Shown: positions 44,500-53,465, counted from the stretch's first letter. The stretch: 64,000 nucleotides of DNA from Anaerotruncus sp. G3(2012) (GCF_000403395.2 NZ_KE159657.1:79658-143657), one strand, 5' to 3'. Made by a program: numbers and translations. The notes: generated from the letters alone by a model not told the origin.

Positions 44500-45639
44500 A
44501 TGGCAGATTTGAGTGATTACCGCAAGGAGATCGACGAGATTGACCACCAGCTGGTACCGCTTTTTGAGCAGCGGATGGAGGTCGTCCGGAAGGTTGCCGC
44601 ATACAAAAAAGAGCACAATCTGCCGGTGCTCCATGCAGGCCGGGAGGAGGAGGTCCTCCGGAAAGCTGCGGACAGTTTGAAAAACCCTACCTATGTGCCG
44701 CAGATACGGCAGTTTATGAATCAGGTGATGGAATTGAGCCGCGCCAGCCAGCACCAGCAGATTGCGGACAGCCAGCCGCCTATCCAGGGGGAACAGCCAC
44801 ATCTGTTCGAGGGCAGACTCGGATATTTTGGGGTCGCGGGCTCGTTCACCGAGCAGGCCCTGCTCGACTTTTTTGGTGAGGGGCGTCAGGCTGCGTCCTA
44901 TCCGGAGATCGAGGATGTGTTCGCCGCCCTTCATACTGGGGAGATTGATTTCGGGGTAGTGCCGATTGAAAATTCTTCCACAGGTTCGATCACCAAGGTC
45001 TATGACCTGCTGGGCAGTTATCGGTTTTATATTGTAGGGGAACAGAGCGTCAGAATCAGCCAGAATCTGGTCAGCGTAGCGGGTGCAACGCTGGACACCA
45101 TCCGGACGATCTATTCCCACGCGCAGGGGATCGAGCAGAGCGGGAAATTTCTGGCACAGCATCGCAGCTGGCAGATGCTGCATTTTCATAACACCGCGAT
45201 CAGTGCCAAGATGGTCGCGGACGAGGGAGACCCATCCAAGGCAGCGATCGCGAGCCGCAGGGCCGCTGAACTGTATGGTCTGACGGTGGTTGCGCCGGAC
45301 ATTCAGGACAACAGCCAGAACACGACCCGGTTTATCGTTGTGGCGCGGGAGATGTGTACGGCGGATGCAGATAAAGTGAGTATCTCGTTCCTGCTCGACC
45401 ACGCTTCGGGCACCCTTTACAATGTGCTCCGGCATTTCTCCCAGCAACAGGTCAATATGGTAAAGATCGAGTCTCGGCCGATTCCGGATGTGCTTTGGAA
45501 CTACCGGTTTTATCTGGACTTTGAGGGCGATCCGGCAGACGCGCGGGTCAAGGCGCTGTTAGAGTCGATCTCCAGAGAGAGCAAGGGGTTCCAGATGCTT
45601 GGCGCTTATCGGAGCAGCGGCTCCCGGCGGACCAATTGA
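44500..45639 (+). CDS. pheA: Bifunctional chorismate mutase/prephenate dehydratase (P-protein)
   Basis: A 379-aa enzyme with three parts. Chorismate mutase helices (ADLSDYRKEIDEIDHQLVPL and FEQRMEVVRKVAAYKKEHN), prephenate dehydratase (GYFGVAGSFTEQALLDFFG; VVPIENSSTGSITKVYDLL; NTTRFIVVAR) and a C-terminal ACT domain (LDHASGTLYNVLRHFSQQQV; ESRPIPDVLWNYRFYLDFEG) for Phe feedback. It makes phenylpyruvate from chorismate. ATG 44479 is an alternative start. The 158-base gap after DAHP synthase lacks a terminator, so both genes likely lie behind one attenuator. Confidence 0.95.
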   Translation: MADLSDYRKEIDEIDHQLVPLFEQRMEVVRKVAAYKKEHNLPVLHAGREEEVLRKAADSLKNPTYVPQIRQFMNQVMELSRASQHQQIADSQPPIQGEQPHLFEGRLGYFGVAGSFTEQALLDFFGEGRQAASYPEIEDVFAALHTGEIDFGVVPIENSSTGSITKVYDLLGSYRFYIVGEQSVRISQNLVSVAGATLDTIRTIYSHAQGIEQSGKFLAQHRSWQMLHFHNTAISAKMVADEGDPSKAAIASRRAAELYGLTVVAPDIQDNSQNTTRFIVVAREMCTADADKVSISFLLDHASGTLYNVLRHFSQQQVNMVKIESRPIPDVLWNYRFYLDFEGDPADARVKALLESISRESKGFQMLGAYRSSGSRRTN

Positions 45640-45676
45640 GACAGCGTCCGTTTGGCTCCTGTGATCTTGATTCAAA

Positions 45677-45807
45677 AGCTTCGTCCACCTTTTCAAAGGT
45701 GTGGCGGGGTCGAGGGGCGGGGCCCCCGCTGCGGAAGCGCATTTTTGGAGTGGTTTGCAGTTTGAAGAACAGCAAGAGGGGGCTTTTTTTAAAAAGCCCC
45801 TCTTTAT
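45677..45807. repeat. Dispersed palindromic intergenic repeat (terminator-like), copy B
   Basis: CCACCTTTTCAAAGGTGTGG, then CGGGGTCGAGGGGCGGGGCCCC (as separate hairpin parts) and a final AAGAGGGG...CCCCTCTT hairpin at 45773-45806. It has the same building blocks as 13826-13920 in reversed order. The last hairpin can terminate pheA on the plus strand and the DUF2500 gene on the minus strand. Confidence 0.5.
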
Positions 45808-45840
45808 CAAGATTATGAAATGGATCAAACAGAAAACGGT

Positions 45841-46224
45841 TTATGTCCGCTCAAAAGACAGGTATCTGGTTCCCTGAAACGACAGGTTTCCATGGTCGCC
45901 CTCTGCAAGCATACCAAAGTCGGTGCCGCCCACAGAGAACTCCATCCGATCGCCGCTTTCAACCTGAAAGGTCACATAATACCAGGTGGCGGAGGTGGTA
46001 TGGAACCCATGGGCGCCGCTGGCGTCCCCTGCGTTTGCGTGATGATGCGAGACCTCGGTTCTTTTGGTCACAACCACAGCCGGAACCGTCAGCCGCGGCG
46101 ACTGGTTGTTCCGGTTCCAGGTGCGAAGGCCGCTGACCATCGTTGCAACAAAAACCCCGATCACCAAAAGAAACACAACCGGGACCAGGAGTTCCAGGAT
46201 TCCAAATACAAAACCAAATCCCAT
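45841..46224 (-). CDS. DUF2500 family membrane protein
   Basis: A 127-aa protein. One N-terminal membrane helix (LLVPVVFLLVIGVFVATMV), then the DUF2500 soluble part: NNQSPRLTVPAVVVTKRTEV, TTSATWYYVTFQVESGDRME, FGMLAEGDHGNLSFQGTRYL. Function unknown. It follows the nucleoside kinase on the same strand at 32 bases, probably co-transcribed. Confidence 0.85.
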   Translation of the reverse strand: MGFGFVFGILELLVPVVFLLVIGVFVATMVSGLRTWNRNNQSPRLTVPAVVVTKRTEVSHHHANAGDASGAHGFHTTSATWYYVTFQVESGDRMEFSVGGTDFGMLAEGDHGNLSFQGTRYLSFERT

Positions 46225-46256
46225 CTCGTCACCTCCATCAATGAGTTCCCCCTGGG

Positions 46257-47192
46257 TCAGGGCTTCATAAACTCCCGGATCAGGGAGGTTTCGGGGATCA
46301 GCGCGGAGGAGATGCCGAAGAAGTGCTCCGCAGATTCCCGCAGACGCAGGACGATTTCCGCATAGTGAGAATCGGCCGGGGTGTTGTCCAGAGCGGTGAG
46401 GATGTCGTCGTGATAAAGGAACGGCTCATAGCTATGGGTGGAATCTATGTGGCAGTCGGCATACTTGCGGAACGGACGGATATAGAGCTTTTCCCCCATC
46501 ATCACGTAATCCCACATCCGGAAGGTGCCTTCCGCGGAGGTGTTCCGGTAGGTGTAGTCGCGGAGTACCCGCCGGGTGAGGCGCAGGTCGCGTGCCGGGA
46601 AGAGCACCTGCCCATCGCTGTCCACAAAGTCGCTATGTACGCTGACATAAATCCGCAGGGTGGAAAAATCCGACACCGGCTGGGAGATCAGCGGGTTAAG
46701 CGCATGGATCCCTTCAAAGATCAGAATGGTGTCCTGATCAAAGGTAAGATCGACCGACTGTGCAGACCGCTCGTTGACCGAGAAATCGTAAAGCGGGAAC
46801 TGGGAATGCCCGGTGGTGAGCAGTTCGGTGACCCGGTTTTCAAAATAAGGGATATCCAGGCCCTCAATGCTTTCGTAGTTCTGATAGCCGTCCTTCCAGC
46901 GGGGAAGCTCGGAGGCATGGCGGTAGAAGTTGTCGAGCGAGATGGTGCTGACCTTTTTGCCATGCTTTTGCAGGACGAGTGAAATTTTCTGAGCGGTCGT
47001 TGTTTTGCCCGAGGCAGAAGGCCCGGTCACCAGTACGATGCACTTTTTTTCCCGGATGATCCGGTCGCAGACCTCGTCAATCCGTTTCTGATAGCGGTCC
47101 TCGGCTTTCTGCACAATCTCCTGCGGGGATTGTGCCATATGGCCGTAAAAGCTGGAACAGTTGATCCTGTCGAGAAGGGGATTATAACGCAT
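46257..47192 (-). CDS. Uridine kinase-like nucleoside kinase
   Basis: A 311-aa P-loop kinase. Walker A VTGPSASGKTTTAQKISL, then KVSTISLDNFYRHASELPRW (substrate-binding Asp-Asn-Phe-Tyr), ILIFEGIHALNPLIS, and RRVLRDYTYRN. Similar proteins in Clostridia often carry an N-terminal TGS/threonyl-tRNA synthetase-like part; that is missing here. It probably phosphorylates uridine/cytidine. Confidence 0.9.
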   Translation of the reverse strand: MRYNPLLDRINCSSFYGHMAQSPQEIVQKAEDRYQKRIDEVCDRIIREKKCIVLVTGPSASGKTTTAQKISLVLQKHGKKVSTISLDNFYRHASELPRWKDGYQNYESIEGLDIPYFENRVTELLTTGHSQFPLYDFSVNERSAQSVDLTFDQDTILIFEGIHALNPLISQPVSDFSTLRIYVSVHSDFVDSDGQVLFPARDLRLTRRVLRDYTYRNTSAEGTFRMWDYVMMGEKLYIRPFRKYADCHIDSTHSYEPFLYHDDILTALDNTPADSHYAEIVLRLRESAEHFFGISSALIPETSLIREFMKP

Positions 47193-47401
47193 AAAAACCT
47201 CCTTGAAGATGGGATAGAATGCCCCGTTTTTGATAGCTGTATCGAATTGGCAGCGTTTTCTCTGCCGGATGAAAAAGCAAGGATGGAACTGCTTTGACTA
47301 TACTATACCATGTTGCCTGCCGGATGGCAAGGGCAGACTGCACAAAACGTATGCGGCAGGGGTGTACAAACCGTACAGGTCTCCAAACTCTGCCAAAAGG
47401 C

Positions 47402-47430
47402 TTGCAATCTTCCGGAAAAAGGTTCAGAAT
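47402..47430 (+). promoter_or_regulatory. Promoter of MATE gene
   Basis: TTGCAA (47402-47407), 17 bases, CAGAAT (47425-47430). The 47193-47401 gap otherwise shows nothing I recognise. Confidence 0.5.
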
Positions 47431-47461
47431 AGAACCTTAAAGAGAGAAGGTGGAGTGCGTT

Positions 47462-48787
47462 TTGTTTACAAGGAAGGACCTGGTGCGGCTGATTGTTCCG
47501 CTGATTATCGAACAGGTGCTCGCGGCAACCATCGGCATTGCAGACACCCTGATGGTTGCGAGCGTGGGAGAGGTTGCGGTCTCGGGCGTTTCGCTGGTCG
47601 ATTCGATCAATATTCTGCTGCTACAGGTGTTTGCCGCCCTTTCCACCGGCGGCGCGATTGTTGCCGCGCAGTACCTCGGGCGGGAGGATGCCGAAAACGC
47701 CAACCGCGCCGCAAGACAGCTGATGGTGGTCACCACACTGGTTGCGGCCGGGCTGGGGGCAGTCTGCCTGGCTGTGGGGCCGGCGATCCTGCATCTGCTG
47801 TTTGGGTCGGCAGAACAGGCGGTCATGCAGAGTGCACAGACCTACTTCTGGCTTTCCGCCCTCGGGTATCCGCTGATTGCTATTTATAATGTATCAGCGG
47901 CGCTCTTCCGGGTGCAGGGAAACTCCCGCATCTCCATGTTTGCCGCGCTGGTGATGAATGTGACCAACATCGGCTTCAACGCGCTTTTGATCTTTGTATT
48001 CCGGATGGGGGTAGCGGGTGCGGCACTGGGTTCGCTGATCGCGCGCATGTGCGGCACCGCACTGCTTCTCTTTTTCCTGCGGAATCCGCACAACCGCCTG
48101 CATCTGGATACCCTCCGGGGATTCCGGTTCGACCGGGAGATGATCCGAAATATTCTTCGGTTAGGCATCCCCAACGGACTGGAAAACGGTATCTTCCACA
48201 TCGGGAAGATCATCGTTGCAGGGTTGATTGCCTCGTTCGGGACGGTGGCAATCGCGGCAAATGCGGTAAGCAACAGCATCCTTACCATGTCCCAGATGCC
48301 CGGTTCGGCGCTGGGGCTTGCGATGGTGACAGTCATCGGGCAATGCGTCGGTGCAAGGGACTATCCGCTGGCTAAAAAGTATATGTTCGGGCTGACAGGA
48401 GTGTCTTATGCGCTGATGGCTGCACTCAACCTTCTGATGATCTTTTTTCTGCCGCCGGTTATCGGCTGCTTCGGGCTTTCGGAAGAAACCGCCCGCGCGG
48501 CATGGGAGGTCTGTGTGGTCTGCTGTATCGGAAATGCCCTGATCTGGCCCGCCTCGTTTACCCTGCCAAATGGCCTGCGGGCCGCCAATGATGTGAAGGT
48601 TACGATGATCGTTTCGGTACTCAGCATGTGGATATTTCGGGTGGGATTCAGCTATATCCTTGGCGCGTGGCTGGGGATGGGGCTGCTTGGCACCTGGCTT
48701 GCCATGATTATCGACTGGGTTGCCCGCGCCGTCGTCTTTACTGTTCGTACGATGGGTGGAAAGTGGCAATACATAAAAGGTGTCTGA
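47462..48787 (+). CDS. MATE family efflux transporter
   Basis: A 441-aa membrane protein with about 12 helices. N-terminal FTRKDLVRLIVPLIIEQVLA and TIGIADTLMVASVGEVAVSG VSLVD fit MatE; the second half repeats the fold (NGLENGIFHIGKIIVAGLIA). It exports drugs or metabolites using a cation gradient. TTG 47462 chosen since homologues begin with a short MF.+KDL segment and GAAGGTGG is upstream; a GTG at 47450 is the alternative. Confidence 0.9.
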   Translation: MFTRKDLVRLIVPLIIEQVLAATIGIADTLMVASVGEVAVSGVSLVDSINILLLQVFAALSTGGAIVAAQYLGREDAENANRAARQLMVVTTLVAAGLGAVCLAVGPAILHLLFGSAEQAVMQSAQTYFWLSALGYPLIAIYNVSAALFRVQGNSRISMFAALVMNVTNIGFNALLIFVFRMGVAGAALGSLIARMCGTALLLFFLRNPHNRLHLDTLRGFRFDREMIRNILRLGIPNGLENGIFHIGKIIVAGLIASFGTVAIAANAVSNSILTMSQMPGSALGLAMVTVIGQCVGARDYPLAKKYMFGLTGVSYALMAALNLLMIFFLPPVIGCFGLSEETARAAWEVCVVCCIGNALIWPASFTLPNGLRAANDVKVTMIVSVLSMWIFRVGFSYILGAWLGMGLLGTWLAMIIDWVARAVVFTVRTMGGKWQYIKGV

Positions 48788-49007
48788 AGCGCAGGCTGGC
48801 GCTTATGCCAGCGGCAATGACGGACAGGGCAGTTTGGCTTCTGCTTTTCAAACAGCAGTTTGCTGTGAAATAATGGTTTACATGTCCATGAACGGATATA
48901 AATTTCCTTTTCTGTAAGAAACTATAAAATAAAAAATGGCCGCTCTTTTTTACCCTTCTGCCACATAAATTAACCTTAAATTCATTTTTTCACCCCCCTT
49001 TGCAGGC

Positions 49008-49099
49008 TTGTTTTTTTCACAAAGCTGTGTTATGATAGGGTTTGTTGAGGATTGAGAAACAGAAGACCCGCGCGGTTTCCAGACGGATTGCCGCGCGGG
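49008..49099 (+). ncRNA. Candidate small transcript between MATE and gerQ-like genes
   Basis: A possible promoter TTGTTT-16-TATGAT (about 49011-49038) is followed 29 bases later by a strong hairpin CCCGCGCGG/GCCGCGCGGG (49067-49099) with few T. No ORF lies between. The hairpin may simply be the terminator of the convergent gerQ-like gene on the minus strand. The rest of 48788-49007 holds no gene I can see. Confidence 0.25.
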
Positions 49100-49118
49100 C
49101 GTTTATGCGAACCGGTTA

Positions 49119-49514
49119 TTATCCCATTGCTCTAGGGCGTGGGATGGTGGGTTGGGGCTGCTGTGGAACGTTGGCCGGGGGCGTGTGCCTGTCATAGAAG
49201 GTGACGAACTTAATCGAGTAGAGGTCGCAGACGACATACCGGTCCTCCGCGCTCTGGTAGAGGGTAATAAAGTTGTTTCCCGCGTTGTAAAGGATCCCCT
49301 CCTTCTGCACCAGCCCGGAAGTGCCGATCAGGAACTCAACGACAACATAATAGCCAAGATTTTCGGTCAGCACCGAGACGAACGACGAGGCGTACACCTG
49401 CTCGGTATTCTGTGGGTCGAGCACCTCCTGTACGTCGGTAGCGGGGCTCATGGTTCTCCCCATTGCATCCATTGGCATTGCGATCATCCTTTCCGAAAGT
49501 TGTGGGGTGGGCAT
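49119..49514 (-). CDS. GerQ-like spore coat protein
   Basis: A 131-aa protein. The C-terminal half resembles GerQ: YASSFVSVLTENLGYYVVVE, then VQKEGILYNAGNNFITLYQS and YVVCDLYSIKFVTFYD. The tail is Pro-rich. In Bacillus GerQ is cross-linked into the coat and needed for CwlJ localisation; here the gene follows a CwlJ-type hydrolase gene by three bases. An internal ATG at 49478 has a better RBS (GGAAAGGATG) and may be the true start. Confidence 0.75.
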   Translation of the reverse strand: MPTPQLSERMIAMPMDAMGRTMSPATDVQEVLDPQNTEQVYASSFVSVLTENLGYYVVVEFLIGTSGLVQKEGILYNAGNNFITLYQSAEDRYVVCDLYSIKFVTFYDRHTPPANVPQQPQPTIPRPRAMG

Positions 49515-49517
49515 CCC

Positions 49518-49958
49518 CTAAGTCTGATAGTAGGCGTCGGTCGGGTTGTAGAAACAGTGGTCGCCGATGCGGTCGGCCAGAATCCCGACATCGCTCGGGA
49601 AGTATCTGCGGCAGGTGGGTGAAAACGGGTTGAAAAACCAGAGCGACTGTCCAAGGTTGATCAGCCGGTTCCCAGCGATTGCCCAGTCTGCAATCTCGTA
49701 GTGGATCGGCTCCGGACGCATGTTGTAGACATTCTGTGGATTATACCGCCCGCGCTCGGTCTCGGACATGCAGACAAACTGCCCGGTCTGGTAGAGGATT
49801 TTACGGATACTCCCTTGGCCGACCCGCGCATACTCTCCGCCCGGGGCATTCACCCGGTTCATGACCACGCTGGCTACCGCTTTCATACCGTTTTCGCCTT
49901 CCCCGCCGGCTTCGCACTGGATTAGCCTGGCAAACAGTTCCCTGTCGTCCAACGGCAT
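49518..49958 (-). CDS. cwlJ: Spore cortex-lytic hydrolase, CwlJ/SleB family
   Basis: A 146-aa Hydrolase_2 protein without signal peptide, as in CwlJ. Signature parts: ELFARLIQCEAGGEGENGMK with the catalytic Glu, AVASVVMNRVNAPGG, SIRKILYQTGQFVCM, NPFSPTCRRYFP. It degrades cortex peptidoglycan (muramic-lactam) at germination. RBS AAGGAGGCGG. Operon with the GerQ-like gene. Confidence 0.9.
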   Translation of the reverse strand: MPLDDRELFARLIQCEAGGEGENGMKAVASVVMNRVNAPGGEYARVGQGSIRKILYQTGQFVCMSETERGRYNPQNVYNMRPEPIHYEIADWAIAGNRLINLGQSLWFFNPFSPTCRRYFPSDVGILADRIGDHCFYNPTDAYYQT

Positions 49959-49998
49959 GGATACCGCCTCCTTCCTTTTTAAACTGGCTGAATGATAC

Positions 49999-50026
49999 AG
50001 TCTATGGAGGGGCCGCCTGTCCCTAT
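49999..50026 (-). promoter_or_regulatory. Possible SigE/SigK-type promoter of cwlJ-gerQ
   Basis: On the minus strand GCATA (ATA at 50024-50026), 17 bases, CATAGACT (49999-50006). This approximates a mother-cell sigma promoter (ATA at -35, CATAnnnT at -10), about 40 bases upstream of the start. Confidence 0.45.
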
Positions 50027-51513
50027 GCCGGGATTTTCCCGGGCTTGCAGCGGGTAACGCGCAGAAGAAGCAGGTAGGCCAATCCGGAAACTGTCGCGGC
50101 GGTGATGGTCCGCAGCTGGGAGAGCGGGAGGGAAGCCGCTTCTACTGCAAGCCGCCCGAGAAGGACTGCGATTGCAATGCAGAGGACCGGACGGACCACC
50201 CGCTCGAAAAGGTCGAGACGGAACTGCGTCACCTTAACCAGCCGCCAGAGGCTGAGTGAAAAGTTGAATACCTCGCTGCCGCATATAATCAGGATATAGC
50301 CTTTGATGCCCAAAACGGGCAGCAGCAGCCAGACGGCTGCGAGGCTGAACAGTGCGTCGATTACGTTATAGCGCATGACGCTGAGCTGTTCGTCCAGCCC
50401 CTTGAGCATATTGTCCACTGCGGTATCCAGATACATTACCGGAATCACCGGCGCAAGCAGCCGGATATAGATTCCTACATCGGGGTTTTCCGAGATAGCT
50501 GCCCCGATCCCGCCCGAAAAGGCAAAGACAATCCCACAGATCCCGATCGAACATCCGAGTGTGAGAGCAAACATCCGGTCGATCATCCCCGCCACATCCT
50601 CTTTGAGGCTGTGCGACTGCGCGAGTTCGGGCACGATCAGGCAGTTGAACGCGTTCAGGAAGGCGTAGGGGAAGAGGATGACCGGAAGCGCGACCCCGTG
50701 AACCGCACCGAAAACAGCGACCGAATCGGCGGCGGCAAGCCCGCCCGCCTGAAGACGCACCGGTACAAGCAGATGCTTGACGGTGGCAAGCCCCGAACGC
50801 AGATAAGAACTGAAAGCGACCGGCAGAGCAATGCCGCAGAGCTTCCGGGTCAGGTGCGGGGAGCGGCTGCCATGGTAGCGCCGGCGGTCGATCAGATAGA
50901 GCGCCAGCTCGAACAGGCAGGAGCCCGCTTCAGCGAGCACGCCGGCCCCCGTGATGGCGAGACAGGCGTATTCCAGTCCTGGAGGGACCAGGCAGGCAAG
51001 CGCGAAAATGGTCAGGGCGATCTTGAGGAACTGTTCCAGTACCTGGGAGGCTACCGCCTTGACCACCCTGCGCACAGCGGTGAAATACCCGTTGAGGGCG
51101 CAGCAGACCGACAGGAATGGCATGCTGAAGGCCATCAGCCGGAGCGGACGGACCGTATCAGCGTTCTGGAGCCAGTGCAGGCCGATGTACGGCCCGCCGA
51201 ACCAGAGTGCCAGCCCGGTGAGCCCGCCAAAAAGCAGGCTGAACCCGATGCACCGGCGCATGGCGCCGCGTACATTCCCTTGTTTCGATACCGTTTCTTC
51301 GGCGACCATCCGGGTGGCGGCAAGGTTGATCCCTGACGCCGCAAAGGTGGTTGCCATGGAATAGACTGACATCATCAGCTGGAATACCCCCATCCCGACG
51401 GCCCCGAGCCGGTTGGAGATGTAGAGGTTGAACCAGACGCCAATGCTGCTCATCGCGAGGGAGGTGACCGTCATAATGAGCGCATTCAGCAGAAATACCT
51501 GCGATTTTTTCAT
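50023..51513 (-). CDS. SpoVB/MurJ-like lipid flippase
   Basis: A 496-aa membrane protein with about 14 helices of the MOP superfamily. N-terminal QVFLLNALIMTVTSLAMSSI, then YISNRLGAVGMGVFQLMMSV fits SpoVB-type proteins. SpoVB moves lipid-linked precursors for spore cortex; a general polysaccharide flippase is the alternative. ATG 51513 used (MKKSQVF); the frame extends five codons upstream. It lies upstream of cwlJ on the same strand, so spore-cortex genes cluster here. Confidence 0.88.
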   Translation of the reverse strand: MKKSQVFLLNALIMTVTSLAMSSIGVWFNLYISNRLGAVGMGVFQLMMSVYSMATTFAASGINLAATRMVAEETVSKQGNVRGAMRRCIGFSLLFGGLTGLALWFGGPYIGLHWLQNADTVRPLRLMAFSMPFLSVCCALNGYFTAVRRVVKAVASQVLEQFLKIALTIFALACLVPPGLEYACLAITGAGVLAEAGSCLFELALYLIDRRRYHGSRSPHLTRKLCGIALPVAFSSYLRSGLATVKHLLVPVRLQAGGLAAADSVAVFGAVHGVALPVILFPYAFLNAFNCLIVPELAQSHSLKEDVAGMIDRMFALTLGCSIGICGIVFAFSGGIGAAISENPDVGIYIRLLAPVIPVMYLDTAVDNMLKGLDEQLSVMRYNVIDALFSLAAVWLLLPVLGIKGYILIICGSEVFNFSLSLWRLVKVTQFRLDLFERVVRPVLCIAIAVLLGRLAVEAASLPLSQLRTITAATVSGLAYLLLLRVTRCKPGKIPA

Positions 51514-51644
51514 AGCTTCACCACACATTTGCTTTGATTCTCTGATCAGTTAAATATATGTGCCGGATCAGAAAAAAACACCGTTTCAAAGTGTCCGCGC
51601 AAAAAAACGTGGGGCATTAAATCACGATAAAGGATGGGAATTTT

Positions 51645-52520
51645 ATGCAAAAGATCATGAAACGTATCGCCGCATTTATGCTGGCAGCCATGATGGTCGC
51701 TTCGATGAGCGCCTGTAACCGCCAGAGCGAGGAGGAGCCCGGCTCGAGCGCAAGCTCGGGGACCAGCTCGTCCGCTTCCTCTACCAAGTCGAGCAGCAAG
51801 GGCAAGGATGACTATAAGCCCACCGTCCCTGATGTTGCCGACAAGATGAAGGCCGCCAAGGAGAAGAACGCAGATGTGGTGGGCTGGCTCCAGATTCCGA
51901 ACACCACGATCGACGAAGCGGTTGTCCAGACCACCGATAACGACTTCTATCTGCGCAAAGACGTTGAGAAAAACTATGCCTATGAGGGCTGCTACTATGT
52001 GGACTATGAGAGCGAGCTGAAGAACAACGGCAAGGACCTCCCGCAGAACACGATCATCTACGGGCATAACCTCGGCACCCCGATGGGCGTCAAGGACGAT
52101 CCCGAGGGGGTTAAATTTGCACAGTTGCTCAAGTTCAATGAAGAGAAGTTCGCCAAAGAGAACCCGTACATCTATTTCACCACCGAGGGTGCACAGCATA
52201 TCTTCGAGATTTTCGCGGTTGCCTACTGCGAGCCGACCACCAGCCCGGTTCCGTATCACATGGCTTCCTATGACGGGGATAAGTTCCTCCGTCTGGTGGA
52301 TGATATGATGGACCGCTCGCTCTGGACCTATGAGGTACCCTTCTCTGAGGATGACAAGATCATCACCCTCTCGACCTGTACCTATAAATATGGCACCTAC
52401 AACCAGAACCCGAACCAGCGTTTTGTCGTGTTCGGCAAGCTGGTCAAGGATGGCGAGTCGTTCCACAAGGAAGCCAACCTCAAGCCCAACGCGAAGATCA
52501 AAGAGCCGAACTTCGGCTGA
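51645..52520 (+). CDS. srtB: Class B sortase with lipoprotein-type signal
   Basis: A 291-aa protein. Signal peptide FMLAAMMVASMSACN has a lipobox-like MSAC, then a Ser-rich tether. The catalytic domain has GWLQIPNTTIDEAVVQTTDN, catalytic His in NTIIYGHNLGTPMG, catalytic Cys in ITLSTCTYKYG and the Arg in NPNQRFVVFGKLV. Class B sortases link surface proteins or pilins to the wall. A lipid-anchored form in place of a signal-anchor helix is unusual. No LPXTG/NPQTN substrate gene is next to it. Confidence 0.88.
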   Translation: MQKIMKRIAAFMLAAMMVASMSACNRQSEEEPGSSASSGTSSSASSTKSSSKGKDDYKPTVPDVADKMKAAKEKNADVVGWLQIPNTTIDEAVVQTTDNDFYLRKDVEKNYAYEGCYYVDYESELKNNGKDLPQNTIIYGHNLGTPMGVKDDPEGVKFAQLLKFNEEKFAKENPYIYFTTEGAQHIFEIFAVAYCEPTTSPVPYHMASYDGDKFLRLVDDMMDRSLWTYEVPFSEDDKIITLSTCTYKYGTYNQNPNQRFVVFGKLVKDGESFHKEANLKPNAKIKEPNFG

Positions 52521-52532
52521 TTTCAAACGATG

Positions 52533-52564
52533 CGCCGCTGATGCAGATTTCTGCATCAGCGGCG
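52533..52564 (+). terminator. Terminator after sortase gene
   Basis: CGCCGCTGATGCAGA, TT, TCTGCATCAGCGGCG (15-bp perfect stem), then TAGTTTTGC. Confidence 0.8.
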
Positions 52565-52618
52565 TAGTTTTGCTGGGCCTGTAGGTTTTTCCTGTCCCCT
52601 TTTCCTCTGTTTCTCGGT

Positions 52619-52647
52619 TTGTATTGATGAAAACATTGTGCTATAAT
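52619..52647 (+). promoter_or_regulatory. Promoter of ABC export cluster
   Basis: TTGTAT (52619-52624), 17 bases, TATAAT (52642-52647), 153 bases upstream of the ATPase gene. The leader between them can fold: TCGGGAC/GTCCCGA enclosing GGGC-GGGT-GCCC at about 52696-52732. Confidence 0.7.
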
Positions 52648-52799
52648 AGGCGCAGACCAGATGGTTTTGCTGCCACAACAGCGGGCTTATAGGTCGGGAC
52701 GGTCTGCGGGCGGGTGCCCGTCCTTGTCCCGATGGCCCGTTCCGACACAAGTTGTGAACAGAGAGCGCGAAAACAGAACCGGAAAGGGGGCGATGCGGC

Positions 52800-53465
52800 G
52801 TGCTGGAGCTGTCCAGGATTGTGAAATCGTTTGGCAGCAGCAGAGTGCTTGATGGGGTCAACCTGAAAGTTGATGACGGGGAAGCGGTCTGTATCGCCGG
52901 GGCAAATGCGGCCGGGAAAACCACCCTGCTGACCATCGCGGCCGGGATGCAGAAGCCGGACAGCGGCTCGGTCGCGGCGGAAGGGAAACTGGGGTATGTG
53001 CCCCAGGAGCCAGCGCTGTTCGGGGAGATGACGGTCAGAGACCATCTCCGCCTGTGGTATGCGGCGAATAATCTGCCGGGAAAGCTGCTTTTTTCCGCAT
53101 CCGCACCCGAGACGCTGCTCGGCCTGCACCTTCATGCGCGCAAAAGGGCGGACCGCCTCTCCGGCGGGGTCAGGAAGCGGCTTTCGATCGCCTGTGCGCT
53201 GGCGGGAGACCCTCCCGGGCTGCTGCTCGACGAGCCGTTCACCGCCCTTGATCTGCAAACCAAAACCGATATTCTCGCGCTGCTTTCCGATCTGAAACAG
53301 CGTAGAAAGGGGCTTTTGTTTACTTCTCACGACCCGTCTGCGGTCGCGGCAGCAGCCGACCGGGTGCTGTTGCTGCGGGATGGCGCTATTTCCGGGGAAA
53401 TCCGGCTCGCGGGTGAGCAGGAAGACCGCATCGCACAGGTGATCGCGCTGCTTTCCCAGACGTAA
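52800..53465 (+). CDS. ABC transporter ATPase (ABC-2 export type)
   Basis: A 221-aa ATPase. Walker A AGANAAGKTTLLTIAAG, short Q-loop (GYVPQEPALFGEMTV), signature RLSGGVRKRLSIACALAG and LLLDEPFTALDLQ; H-loop FTSHDPSAV. GTG start preceded by GGAAAGGGGG. Presumably powers the two ABC-2-like membrane proteins at 55370 and 56506, with a 572-aa surface protein encoded between them. Confidence 0.92.
   Translation: MLELSRIVKSFGSSRVLDGVNLKVDDGEAVCIAGANAAGKTTLLTIAAGMQKPDSGSVAAEGKLGYVPQEPALFGEMTVRDHLRLWYAANNLPGKLLFSASAPETLLGLHLHARKRADRLSGGVRKRLSIACALAGDPPGLLLDEPFTALDLQTKTDILALLSDLKQRRKGLLFTSHDPSAVAAAADRVLLLRDGAISGEIRLAGEQEDRIAQVIALLSQT

Noticed and set aside
52533..52564. Inverted repeat after sortase as an IS end
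   Set aside because: Perfect stem with short loop and T-rich tail right after a stop codon fits a terminator; no transposase is present.
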